Source: Euglena gracilis (taxonomy: Eukaryota > Euglenida > Euglenophyceae > Euglenales). Taken from it: a stretch of DNA of 64,000 nucleotides. The notes under the pieces were generated by a model. The model did not search any database and was not told the origin of the DNA. It saw nothing but the letters and a program-made list of their open reading frames with translations. The translations under genes and the position numbers were made by a program. How positions within the stretch are numbered: the stretch's first letter is position 1; the number at the start of each line of letters is the position of its first letter. The DNA lies in assembly GCA_039621445.1 (NCBI GenBank), contig CP154954.1:63570046-63634045 (forward strand). Reading direction: 5' to 3'. This document shows, piece after piece, positions 1 through 12,638 of this stretch.

Positions 1-88
1 ACCGCTTCAAGTAGAGCGCGTAGTCCTCTGCCTCCGCCTCCTCCTCCGCCTCCGACGCCAGCTGCCGCCGCCTGCCGGGAGGACCGCG
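1..88 (-). CDS. kinase gene: charged C-terminal exon, cut by the window edge
   Basis: The open frame includes RRRQLASEAEEEAEAEDYAL and is still open at base 1. It follows CTG plus 5 nt. The Arg/Glu/Ala composition suggests a helical tail after the kinase domain. It is partial. Confidence 0.65.
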
Positions 89-3000
89 CTGCGCAGTGTC
101 GACCACGGACCCATTGTCGGGAACAAACAGATTGTCGTTGATTTCAACTCTCCTGCATTCGAGGTGATGACAGAAGAGAAAGGGGAGGCTGAAGAGGTGG
201 TGCATGTGACAAACGTCCTCCCTTTCTTTTTTTGTCCACAACCCAGGCTCCTTTTAAATCCGGGGGGGGGGTCCCAAAAAACTGAGCTCTCCGAGAATAG
301 GGGTGTCTGAAGCGTTCTCCAAATTTCTTGACTCTTCGCACTGGGACCCAGCCCATATCCCTGACGCCCCCCCCCCCCCACCAGCCCCGCACCCAGGGGG
401 TCCACCGAATCAATGAGAAGCCTGCCGCAGGCCTGATACAATGATAGGGGCCCCGCAGACCGGAGCTGCCAACCCACCAACCAACCCAGGGCTGCCCTCG
501 GGGGTCTCCGCCTGAGCCTCCCGCTGCTGGGCCGCCTCCGCCGGGGTGGGGGGCTCGGCCGGGCCGGCGGCGGTGAGGAAGTCAGCGTGGCGGCCACAGA
601 AGGCCCGAAGGTACGGCAGCTCCAGAATCGCGTCCAGAGAAGGGCGGGCGCGCGCCGGCGCTCTGTGATGGACAAAAAAAAGAGACAACTTCGCGACAGG
701 ACGAGATCTTCTTTGTCGGAGGCCTCAAAGCCGATCGAGTGTGTGCGGTGTGAAATACTTTCGATCGTAAGAGACAGTGCAAAGGTACCTTTCGGGGAGG
801 GTGGGCCTGGCCGGGGTTCTTGTTGAGTTGGGGGGAGGGGGTGTGGTAACGTCGGGGGGGGGGGGGCTGCAGCGCTGGCGGCGGGCGGCTTTCCGGGTCC
901 TTCACCAGCAGCACCTGGATGAGCGTCCGCATCCCCTCGGGCACCTCCCCCGGCACTGCCACCGGCTGGGGCAGCGACAGGATCAGACTTCCATTTGGTG
1001 CGCCGCGGCCAAGTTTGCCGCGGCGCAATTTTTTTTTCCGCGGCACACAAAATGAAAGTCTGGACAGGATGTGCGCCATCAGCGCGGTCTGCTCCCCGCC
1101 ACGCCAGTGTGGCCTGACCCCCCTCAGGGTCAACCAGAAGGCCTGGGGGGACCACCCACAGGCTTCTGGGATTCCCGTTCAACCCTGACCCGCCCCTCCG
1201 GGTCAAGGGGGGGACCACCACTGAGCACTGGCCTGCCCCCGGCCCTTCGGGTCAAACAGCGCCGCATCCAAAAGGTCTTGGGGGCAGGGGCCGGCGTGTG
1301 CTTGCCTTTGAGGGGGGGGACTTCCGACTTCCACCAGCACAGCGTCCGGCCTGCCTGAGTGACTGTTTTTGGGGCAGCCACAGGATTTGGATAGACCCAG
1401 AAAAGTGCACGGCATACACAAGAGAAAAGAGGATCAGCAGAGAAGCATGAAAAAACAGGAAGAAGACCAGCAGCAACAGCAGCAGAAGGCATCCGTGAAT
1501 CAGACCCCAGGCCTTCTATGGTATTCGGATGGGGAAAAGAGGCAGGGTGTTGGATGAAGAATGGACCAATGCATCAAAAAAATGAGGGCTTAAATTGGAC
1601 GGGTCTGCATCTGCAAACTGGCGACCCAGCGATTTCCTAGGCTTTCCTTTTTCTCTGTACGTACAGGAGGACATTGTGCGACAACAAATCCACAACTGCC
1701 AAGTCTACCCCACACTCCACTGCCAGGCCTCTGGGCCCATCGTAGCCAGCAGGTACAGGATAGCCCCAAGCGCCCACACGTCGTGGCGCTCGTCGTATGC
1801 CCCGTCGAGGCACAGCTCCGGGGACATGTACAGCGGGCTGCACACGTGCCCCTTGATCTTCGTCCCCGGCCCCTCCAGCTTCTGGCACGCCCCGAAGTCC
1901 ACCAGCTTGACCAACCCGTCCCCGGCAGAGCCTTCCGTCACTGCTCCAGACCCCACTTTTCTGAAAATAAGAATGCTTGACTAATGCACAACACTGTTGG
2001 GCAATAACCTCCAGAAATGGGTTCCCGAATGGCACCTTCGTCGACGCAACGAAGAGGAATTCAGATGGTCCCGATGACACGTCAGGCAGAAAAACTTTAG
2101 GGGGAGGAGTGGCATTGCTGGCATCCAAATTCAAACGACGTGCACACACCACACAAACCCACATCCATGTGTACATAGGACAACCACAGCAAGAACGGGA
2201 GGAAGGGCGCTTCAGTCATCGAAAAATATCAGTTGGAAGAGGCTCTGAGCATGGGTGAGTAGAACGTTTGCTGGCTTACCATCAGGCCGCCAAGCAATGA
2301 GCCTGGTTTGGGGAACCACACTGGCTTAAGGGAGCTGAACCCATGGGCAGGGTTCGATATAAGGGCAGGTGGGGGGGGTCGGACCCCCCCCCCCGGTCCC
2401 GCAGGGGGCGGGCGGGGGCACCTCCCCACCTGGACAGTGGCACGGTCTGGGTGACTGGTCTTTGGCCCGGCGCTTTGTGCCGGGCCGAACATTTTCAACT
2501 GCCATTTTGGGCATTCTGGGCAAAAATTTGTTAAAATGCAGAAATGCCAGAAGGAGGGTCGGTCTGCACCCCCCTTGGTAAGTTGGGGGGGGGGTCCGGA
2601 CCCCAGTGCAGGAGGGGGGGGTCCGGAGGAGGTGGGGTGCCCCCCACCTGAACCCCGTATGCCCTCCATATATCGAACCCTGCGGGGGAGGTACCTGAGC
2701 CCTGGGGGGGGGGGGCAAAAAAGCAGCCAAGGAGGGCCAATATCGACCAAAACACAGAAGAGAACAGAGTTCGATGTGCAATAAGATCCACCCAGGGCAA
2801 TCTGTGGAAATACATTTTCCAATATTTGGACCTGACTCAAATCCCATTACCGCACAGAAAAAAAGTGGCCCTTTCTCTATAGAAAGATCTGTCATCACTG
2901 GGCGGGTGATGACACCCCCCCAAGGTCTGAAAAAGAAAAGCCCATGTGGGCCGAAAGGCTATTTTTCGATCCATCCTCAAATCGAAACCCCTCCGGAAGA

Positions 3001-6000
3001 TGTGCCTGCCATGGTACAATACACCTTTGTGGAAAATACCCCATGGGATTGTTAAAGAAGAAAAAAGAAAACAAAGAAAAGAAGAAAAGAAAAGAAAGCA
3101 AAAAAAAGAAGAAAAGAAGAAAAGAAAACAAAGAAAAGAAAAAAAACAAGAAAAGAAGAAAAGAAAAGAAAAAAGAAAGAAGAAAAGAAGGAAAAAAGAA
3201 AGAAAAGAAAAAAAGAAAAGAAAAAAGAAAGAAGAAAAGAAGGAAAAAAGAAAGAAAAGAAAAAAAGAAGAAGAAGAAAAGAAGAAAGAAATAAGAAAGA
3301 AGAAAAAAAAGGAAAAAATGAAGAAAAGAAGCCCGGTCGAGGGATGCTGTGAGGTTTGTATATGGGGCCACTCGAGGGGGGGGCCGTGAACAATCCATCC
3401 ATATCCCTCCTCAAACTTTCTCTTTCCATCACTTTGGCAGGGGCTTTTTGTTGTGATTTTTTTTATTATAGATTTGCATCAGGTTTGCCCTCCCGAACCC
3501 TCAAAACCACCATTTCCCATCATTTTTGGCCATCTTCGAAAAAATTGGACCTGTGCGCTGGGAAATTTTTGGCTGGCCCGAACCCAGACCCCTGGCTTAG
3601 GATCCCCCCTCTGGAGGGTGCTCTTACGGAAAGGGGGGGGGTGACAGCACAACCCACACATGTGTTGCAGCCTGGCCGAGGTCTCCGTGGACGTACCACT
3701 GGCGGTGCAAATATGCCACGGCGCTAAAGACCTGTGAGGTCCACTGCATGACGGGGGCAGGGGCCCCGCTGCAGGGCGGGGGACTTGGCAAAGCATCCCG
3801 ACCAAGGCCCAACCAAACCCGTGGTGGAGACACGGTATGGACCTCCGGGGTCATCTACCCTCCGCCCCAACCCCCAACCCCAACCCCAACCCTAACTCGA
3901 ATCCTAACCTGACCTAGAATTGAACCTAAACTCTGCCGTAAACATCGCTTCAAACGAGGAATGTCCTCCTTGCACAACCACCCATCTTGTGCTTGACGAC
4001 CGGGGGGGGGTGGGTGGGTGCTATAGGGTGCCTGCCCCGATAGCAGGCACACCCGGGGGGGGGGGTAGCACAAGCCTGATCCTCACCCGATTCGTGCCAT
4101 ATGTTCCCTGGTGAGCCTTTGAAATTCCGACACGAAAGGATGTAAATGCTCGGTACTGTCCCACAACAACCAAAGAACAACTGAAGAGGGCACCTCTTTG
4201 TCAACACAGCATTCCATCCCTGGTGACTTCGATAAGGAGAAAGAACCAGGACCTTTCTTCTGGACCCCAGGGGTTCCCGCGGGCCAGCAGGGAAAAAGAT
4301 GCTGGCTGGACCCTTCCCTTCCTGGGGGAATGGGGGTCCGGGGGGAGGGGGGGGAGGTCCGGCCACCTGGCAGCTGGACCCGGCAGGTAACACAAAGAAC
4401 AGGCAAAAAACCAAATCCGGCCAGGTTGAAATTTCAGCCAAAACTTGGAGGTGAAAACACAGGATACTCAGAGCCAAACAAAATGCAGACAAAGAAACAT
4501 TGGTGAACAATCAGCGCCATCAGCTTCGTTGGCAGTGGCATCTGATTCAGCCCCAAGGCTTCGGGGAGAGACTGAAAGGATGCAACAATTATAATTCCAA
4601 ACACAATCATTGGGGGGCAACCAAACATGCAATGGGGGCATCTCCCCTGTATGTATCCAGAACGAGGCTTGGGCCGCGGTTAATGATGACATTTGTCCGT
4701 ACATCAGCGGCGCCCCTGCTGGTTTCCTCCGGCAGAGGCTGTGACTGTTGCCGGGCCACCTGGATGGGGGAGGCTGCGGCTTCCCAAATCACATTCCAGG
4801 CATCCGGAAATAATGACAACCATGACACCAGCAGCAGCCAAGCACCCATGGTGATCCAAAACCCCAAAGCCCAGTCACGCCAATTTTAGGCCGACTCATG
4901 CCACAGCTAACTTCTTCTGAGGCAAGGGAAGATCACATTTTCCGGACAGACAACTCAAGTTCAGAGGTTTTCTTAAGGACCCCGGGGGAGTCCCGAAGTG
5001 CCAGATGGGAAAAGGTGCTGGCGAGAAAAAAGGTGCTGGGATGGGGGGTGCAGTTGCTGCTGGAAAGCATTTATGGGATGACTCGGCATGAGTGGGCGTG
5101 ACTGGCTTTGAGGACTTCCATTGGTGAGGTTCCGTGACTGGACATGACGGGGCGTCACCAGAAATCTTCAGTAAGTCATCACTTTCAAGTTAGTGCGTAA
5201 CACTGATGTTTCTTTATTTCTGATGCAAGAATCTGGCTGGTAGTTGGACCTGGCAGGTTCCCCAAAAACCAGCAAAAAAATCCCAAATCCAGCCAAGTTG
5301 CCATTTTTCATACAAAATTTGGAGGTGAGAACCCAAAAACCACCTAAAATTGCTATTTTTGACCCCGCTTGCCAAAATTTTCTTGACTGTTTCCATCGGA
5401 AAATTCTTGGTCCAGATTGGCAAAGCTGGGATGGCCTGAACTTAATTACCGCTCCACCCCTGGGGGGGGGGGCTTGCAGCCCGGCTGGGAGCTGCTGACT
5501 GGAAAAAGGTGCTAGCTGGCCCCCCGGAGGGTAGGATCTCCTCCGGCTTCAGGAAACCCCTGCTCAAGCTGCAGTTTTATGGAGAGATGGCAGTTGATAA
5601 CAGTGTATGTGAGGTGGGTTAACAGTGTCATTGTGGATATTCAAATGGTCCATCTGAAAGTTTAGCAATAGTGCTTTCATCCATGAATTGAAATTGCTCT
5701 TGCGCGCTCTGCATCCTGAATTTTGAATTTTCTCAGCCCAAGCATCACAACCAATGAAAATTCCACAAATCCCAATAAATATTCTTGCATCAGAAATGAA
5801 AAAAAAAATCAGTGTTATGTACTAACTTGAAAGTGATGATTTACTGAAGGGGAAATTTCTGGTGACGACCTGTCATGTCCAGCTACGGAACTTCACCTGG
5901 AAATCCACAAAGCCAGTCATGCCCACTCACGCCGAGTCATCCCATAAATGCTTTCTGGCAGCAACTGCAACTGCAAATAACTTAGACGGCCGGGAATGCA

Positions 6001-9000
6001 CTTTTCTTGTTGAGTCACAAAATTCTGACAATTTTAGTGAAAATGCGCATCCGCGCATTTTGGACGCAGAGTACGCAGGTGCGCATTCTGGATGGCTTGA
6101 TGCCTCTTCCAAACTGGGGGTAAACACCATAAAAATGAGCTGTTTGGATTTAAGAGGACCACAAGGACCACCCCCCAGTCTGCTTCAACCACGTATCATG
6201 CTGTTTACAGCTGTTTCACGACGACTGTGGTACAGTGCGTGGATGGACACACACTCGGCACACTCCACACGGCATGTGGAAGACGGGCGACACGGTCCTG
6301 GGTGTGACACCTTGTGTTCACCGGTGCGTGCTGATGGCTTCCGGGGGCAGGGCCTGGCGAACCCGGGATGAGCATGGGAGGGAACACCTTGCAGCCACAG
6401 AGACACAGCCCTCCCAAGGTCAAAACAATGGGGGTGTCGCCGAGTGTCAGCGCCGAAGAATGCGCAGGTGCGCATTTTTTGGAATGGACACAGGCTGTGG
6501 GAAGCGAGAATGCGCACACGCACATTGATGTTGAAGGACGCACTGGGTATGGCCTGTTGTTTGCCTGCCTTGAATGCGAGCTGTGCACCGCTGTGATGTG
6601 GTTTTGGGCTTGCAGAACAAGGGTGTGTGAGGGGGAGATGAACCAACAGAATCACCCTGGGCAACCATGTCGCGGTACCAGACCACACCCTGAAACACCA
6701 CGCCTGCAGCAGCATGGAAAACCCTGGGGTCGGCGATGGCAGATGTCAAGGCACGAATTGATGTCCTTCAGTGACGGGGGAACTAACCCCCTGCAGCGCA
6801 AGTCACCAAACAAATCAGAATGCGCACCTGCGCATTCCACTTCACCCGCTGCATCCAGTGCCCAGCCGAGTCACACTGCTCTAATGAACGTGTGGAGCAC
6901 GTCACAACGCACGTGCAACCGTCACCCACCCAGCGGACGTGATGGGCTGGTTGCTGCCAGCGTTGTCCGACCCCACGCCCCAGAGCGTGCATGGCAGCAC
7001 ACAGCCAATTGGCTCCCTGAACAACCTTACGTTGGGCTGTGGTGCACGGTGCAAGGAGCACTGTGCCCCACAATTAGGGTCAACGCAGGGGGTTGTGTCT
7101 GGTTCGACACACGGTGCTCACGGGGTTGGCACCTTGAGAGCGAAACACGCCTGGCACCACCTTCGGCATCGGTTAGTCCTTGTCCCAAATTTTCTCCAGG
7201 CCCTTGAGATCGTGAGACAGGCACAAGCACATCACAACAAAAACTTGCCGATAAACCCAGGAATGTTTTCCGTTCTGCTTTTTCTGTGTATTACACTGTC
7301 GTACCAAGGGAAAACGAATGCGAAAGGGACTTCAGTGCCTGTGGAAATTCCTCAGTGACGGGCACCCTAATTCCCAAATGCGGTCAGCAGTCTTTCATGG
7401 CATGAGTGAAAAGACGGTGAATGCGCACATGCGCAAAAAATCGTCCTGTGCCTTTCTTTGAATGACAGCCACACCGTCGAATCTTTCCACTCCCAGGTGG
7501 GTATGCCACCACCCACGCCAACTCCCCCCGCCTGGCCTGGGTTTGAAACCACACGACTGAAGTGCAGACCTCCCTGTGAGGATCCAATGGTTTCCGAGGA
7601 CGAGGCAGCCCTGGAGCGAAACACGGCAGAGGATGACCACCACATGTGGCCTCGTTGGCAACAAACGTCACCCACCACATAGAACCCCTTTTTATCATGT
7701 ACTCAGAGTCGACGCACCAACACTGCAAACTACACAACCCTTGGCCGCTGTGGAGACCAGAGAAAGCACATGTGAACACACCTTCTCCACACACCCCATC
7801 CGCAATGGCTGCAGTCAAACATGGCACATCAGGGGTAAATGCGCACATGCGCATTCCCTTCTTGTGTCTCCCCTTAAAGCACCCTGGTGGGAGGTTGCTG
7901 TACAAGGCCATGCCAAACAACTCAGCACACAAGGTGGAGGCACAGCCCAGGAGACGTTCACCCTGCTCTGGCGGCATCCTCCTGTGCGATGAGATACCTC
8001 TGAAATCGCTGACAAAAAGGCCAGCAGTGCACCATGGGGGTTGCCCTGCCACAATGCTGTGCTGGCACTGGGTTCAGGAGTGCGAGACACAGCTCCCCAC
8101 AACACAGAGAATGCGCACGTGCGCACTCCCCCTCACGGAATGCGCAGGTGCGCACTCTTGTGGATGCCCAGCGCTGCTCCCCTCCTGCTCTCCTGCAGAT
8201 AGAATCATAGCCAGCCAGCGAAGGAATGCCCTCAAGAGTGCGCACATGCGCATTCTTGTGCCTCATGCAACCTCGAAGAGGAGCCATTTTACATCGTTTG
8301 TGAGGGCTGTTCTGGAGGGTGTTGTCTGTGGCAAAAAGGGGTGAAGTGGGGCTGCGTGCTGTTTGCCATCCCACACGGTGCACTGCACTCCTCCTTGACA
8401 CTTGCAGGCACAGCATCCCTCCAGTGGCGCACGCAGTCTGCTCCGCATGTGCCTTCTCATAGGCACCACGGCACATCACCATATGCGACCACCTGTGTTT
8501 AGGTCTGACGTTTGTGATGGGGTGCTGGGTATGGAAGGAGGGGGGCTGGCTTGCACTCCTCTCCTGTGTGTCACTGGTTTTGAAAGCCACGGAGTGGCCC
8601 CGGGAGCCATAATTACTGTCCAAAACTTCAGGAAAAGGCCGGAACGGAGAGGGGGGTGAATGCGCACCTGCGCATTCAGTGGGCACAGATGCAACGCCTT
8701 CACCTGACGAGGGTTTGTCCTCGTAAAACAGTGTTTCGTGTCGCACCTACTTCGGCAGACGGGGGTTTTCCCTCGGTCGGCGGAGGTGCTAAACCGTCAT
8801 TTTCAAAACGAAAAAAGTCGGTTTGCCCAGGAAAAAACCCAGGGATCGAAGGTAGTGGTACTTATTTTGGTACCAGGGGTTTCACCTGACGGGTCGGCCG
8901 CCCCGTCAAGTGATGGCGACACACTTGGTCTCAAAAGAATGCGCAGGTGCGCAAAAAAACACCAAAAATGAAAAGTGCATTCCCGGCCGTCTAAGAATAA

Positions 9001-12000
9001 AGCTCTTCGAAAAATTCAAATGTGGTGCAAGTGCTCCAAGTCAGGCATTGCTATTCTGTATGTAATTGGGGGGGGGGGGGGCTGTGTGCAGTAATCCTGT
9101 ATGATTTGAAGGACTTTGCAAAGTTCATTATCGTCCCCCAAATGCAACCTCCACAGCATTCTGGGATCCAGCGGGGGATGTCATGGCTTCTGACCAGCCC
9201 TCGGAAAAGAAACTTTGGCAAAATCACTGCTGGGGGTGTGGCAAAGGGGAAAGAGGAGGGGTGGGTGGGAAGGAAGAGTCTCGGCGCGGTCCTGCAGGGA
9301 CCCAGCGTCCACGTACTCCATCAGCAAATGGCCCCGCGTGCCGTCGCGCCCCGCATCGGTCACCTGCCGGCTGAATTTTGACCCCCCCCCCGAATGTCGG
9401 AGTGCCTTGGGTGCCTGGGGGGGGGGTGGGATTGCACCACCTCACTGTGTGTGTGGTGGGCAGGGAATTTCTTAAGGACCCCCCGGGGGGTCCAGCCTCC
9501 GGCTGGCAAAAAGGCTGCTGGCTGGATTTGAGCTGCTGGCTGGACCCCCCCCCCCGGGGGGGGGGGGGGGGGTCCGGGGCTGGAGGGGGCTGGGCTGGGC
9601 TGGGTCGACGAAAAGCAAAATTTTCTGACACATTTTTGCCATTTTCGACATTTTGATGGGTGGAGCTAGGTCAAGGCTGGGGGGCCGTGATGGAGGACGC
9701 TGCGATGAGGGGAAAAAATGAAGGGACAGGTGAGCTGGGTAGCACAATTGGCCGGCCGGCCTTCGGCCGGCTGGCCCGGCCTCCGGCCGGGCTGGACCCG
9801 ACTTTATTTCACTTGACCCCCCGGGGGGGGGGGGGGCTCCCAGCCCGAATTTGGGCTGCTGGCTGGATTTGAGCTGCTGGCTGGCTGGACCCCCCACGGG
9901 GGGGGGGGGGTAGGGTACCCTCCGGCTTAAGAAATTCCCTGGTGGTGGGGGGGTATGCAGAAGGGGTTTGCGGGCCCAAACCCAGACAAAAGGGACTTTA
10001 CCAAATTCTGGAGCCTTGGGTGCCAGAGTGTTTGGACCGCACTTTGGCTATTGTTCTCCTGCGGTGCCTTGTACTAACTTCCCAGGTTCCCCCCCCCCCT
10101 CTGGCAGGGTCAACCTATTTAGTGACCGGGGGGGGGGGACACTTTCCCTGGTCTCAAACCCACCCACTTCTTTTGAAAACCCACCACACACAAACCCGCT
10201 CCCCAGGACCCAACTACCCACCCACCCACCCAAACGACCCCCAAACCCACACAATCTTTTTTCCCGGGTTTACCCACGGGCTTACTGTCCAGCGGCCACC
10301 CCCCCCCCCCAGTGAATCCGTGGCCACCCCTCAAACGTCAACCAGGCTGCCAGGAAGGAGGCGCTGCACCGCACGATGAACGGGTGGTCGAGGGCCTGCA
10401 GTACCTCCGCCTCCCGCAGGAACGCCTGCCGGTCTTCTGGCCTGACCCCTGCCTCCCGGCGAGGTGGTAGTCAGTTAGTTTTTCATTATATTAGATAAAT
10501 ATATTTTTATATATTTTTAATATATACTATATATAATATAATATATATTATAAGCATATTAGTTTGTTTTTAATTTACCTTTTTCCTTAACGCGACAACT
10601 GACAAGACCTATATGTTTCTTTTGACTCTGGAGCCCCGCCCTCCAACTGATTTTGCCTTTGGGTGGCTGATTAACTGAGTGATGTTGTTCCACCAAACGT
10701 TAAAAATTATTCATAAGATCAACTGAATATATTCAAAGGAAAAAAGTCTTGGCTTCATCCCCAATGAGGGCATCGGTTCTGGGGTTGCAATCTGCGGTAC
10801 TGGTGACCAAGTCTGAACCCTATGGCAGAGGGAGTCCAATGCATGGCAACGTGGGAAGACATGATTTACAATTTACATTTGAAAAGCGATGATTTACAGG
10901 CATTAGGTCACAATACCCAGCGCAGAGTGTTGCACAACTTATTATGAGAAGCAAGAATAACCTCCGCGTCAGGGGACAAAGGAAGGTTAGGAAGGTTAAC
11001 AAACCAGAAAGAGGGGTGTGGTCGTGCTGTAGATTGCCACCGCTCGATGTTGACCGGTTTATCCTTGGATAATTTTTGGGTGGCTTCACCAGCCAGCGCT
11101 GTGATGGGGCGTCACATTTGGGGGCAATTTGCCATTGGACATTGGGATTTTCACATTATTAGGGGGGTTATCACGTTAAATCCCGACATTTCCCCCACTT
11201 GAGCCTTGGGTGACGGCAACGTTCAAAATTGGAAGGGGTCACGCTCCAGTGGCGTTAAGGGTTTGTCTGTTCGTGCAAGCACCATGTCCCAGGCTTCATC
11301 CTCCTTCCGAGTGGGCCAACCCAGGCCCTGGGCAGGGGGGCAGCGCAAGGAGGCGCTGCTGCTTGTCGCACAAGAGGTTGCCGGCGGTGTCCCGCACGAG
11401 GACGGCGACGCCCGGCCCGGGCCTCTGCTGGAGGGGCGGATGGGATGCGAGAATGTGGCGGTTGGCCGACCCGGAAGTTGCGTCTGCAGCTGTGGGGCAG
11501 GACGTTTGGCACGGCACACTTTTTTGGCCCGCACACAATTCACTCAAACCGGAAAACCCAGTGACTTGACCCGGAAGAATGAGCTGATCCCCAAGCACGG
11601 CGGATCAACCATGCCCCTTGATGTCAACATTGCCCAGCATCACCTTTGACGCCCTGTAATAGCCGCGTCCACTCCACCCCAACACCTGCATCCACTCCTC
11701 AGTAACCCAAAAGAGGCCAAAACGGCCCCAAATAAGCAAAAGGCCAAAATGGCCAAAAAAAGGGGGGCGTAACATAAGATACCGTGGAAAAATATAAAAA
11801 AATTAGCTCACAAATTCAAAAAAAACCTTTTGAAAATATGGGAAAAATGCGAATTATCACCAAGCATCACACAGTGGCAGTAACGTCGGTGCTGAAGAGC
11901 TCGCTTTGGCAAAATTTCAGAATGATGTGGATTTGAGAAGACCTTTCCACATCGGAATTGATGCCAAAATTTATCAGCGGAACACATGGCATCCGTCTTT

Positions 12001-12398
12001 ATATCTTGCAACCTCGACAATGCGCCATTAAAACTGGAAGCAAAACACAGATAGATAGGTTGTATGAGAGATCAGCTTATTGGAATCACCACATGCCTTG
12101 CGGAAATAACTCCCCTTTGGGGACCAGAAAAACATATGGAGCACACACCAGTCTGTTTTTTTTACCAACCCCGGGGGAGTGGGTCCGGAGTGCCTTGGGG
12201 TGCTGCCCAGGCAGGCACTACCCCCCCTTAGATGCACTTTGGCTTCTGTCTGGTTTAAGGCCTGGCGCTGCATTCCGCTTCTGGCCCTTTCTTCGGAGCA
12301 ACTCTCAATAATTGTCTGACCCCATATTCACTGCGACATCGAACGTCTGTTTTGTGCTTTCCTTGCCCTTTCCCTCCCCCTTGGCCCCTTTCTTGCTG

Positions 12399-12429
<31 letters not shown>

Positions 12430-12598
12430 CCGATTTCGTTCCCAAGAGGTGCTCAGGGTGGTAAGGGGCCCACTCCTCCACTGCGTGCCGGCGGGTACCG
12501 CTGTCACCTGCAATGGGCCCTTTTTACCACCACAGCCCGCCGGGTCCCCCAGGGAAGGGAAGGGAACGGAAGGAAATGCTTTCCGCTGCTGCTTGCTG

Positions 12599-12638
<40 letters not shown>

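Larger units (their letters stand above)
3753..9297. other. long kinase intron region (one microexon inside at 4725-4759)
   Basis: Apart from the LPE microexon, no coding exon was recognised. It holds copies of a dispersed repeat (around 4250-4480 and 5215-5350, with AAATCCAGCCAAG-type text), the long inverted repeat 5051-5967, and a cluster of GCGCA palindromes at 6040-8960. Confidence 0.6.

Noticed and set aside
2348-2365. tRNA B-box-like GGTTCGA
   Set aside because: It is part of the MITE inverted repeat and occurs in both orientations at element ends, without an A-box at tRNA distance.
3049-3330. Lys/Glu-rich plus-strand and Phe/Leu-rich minus-strand frames
   Set aside because: They come from a purine tract with no start context, splice marks or protein-like composition.
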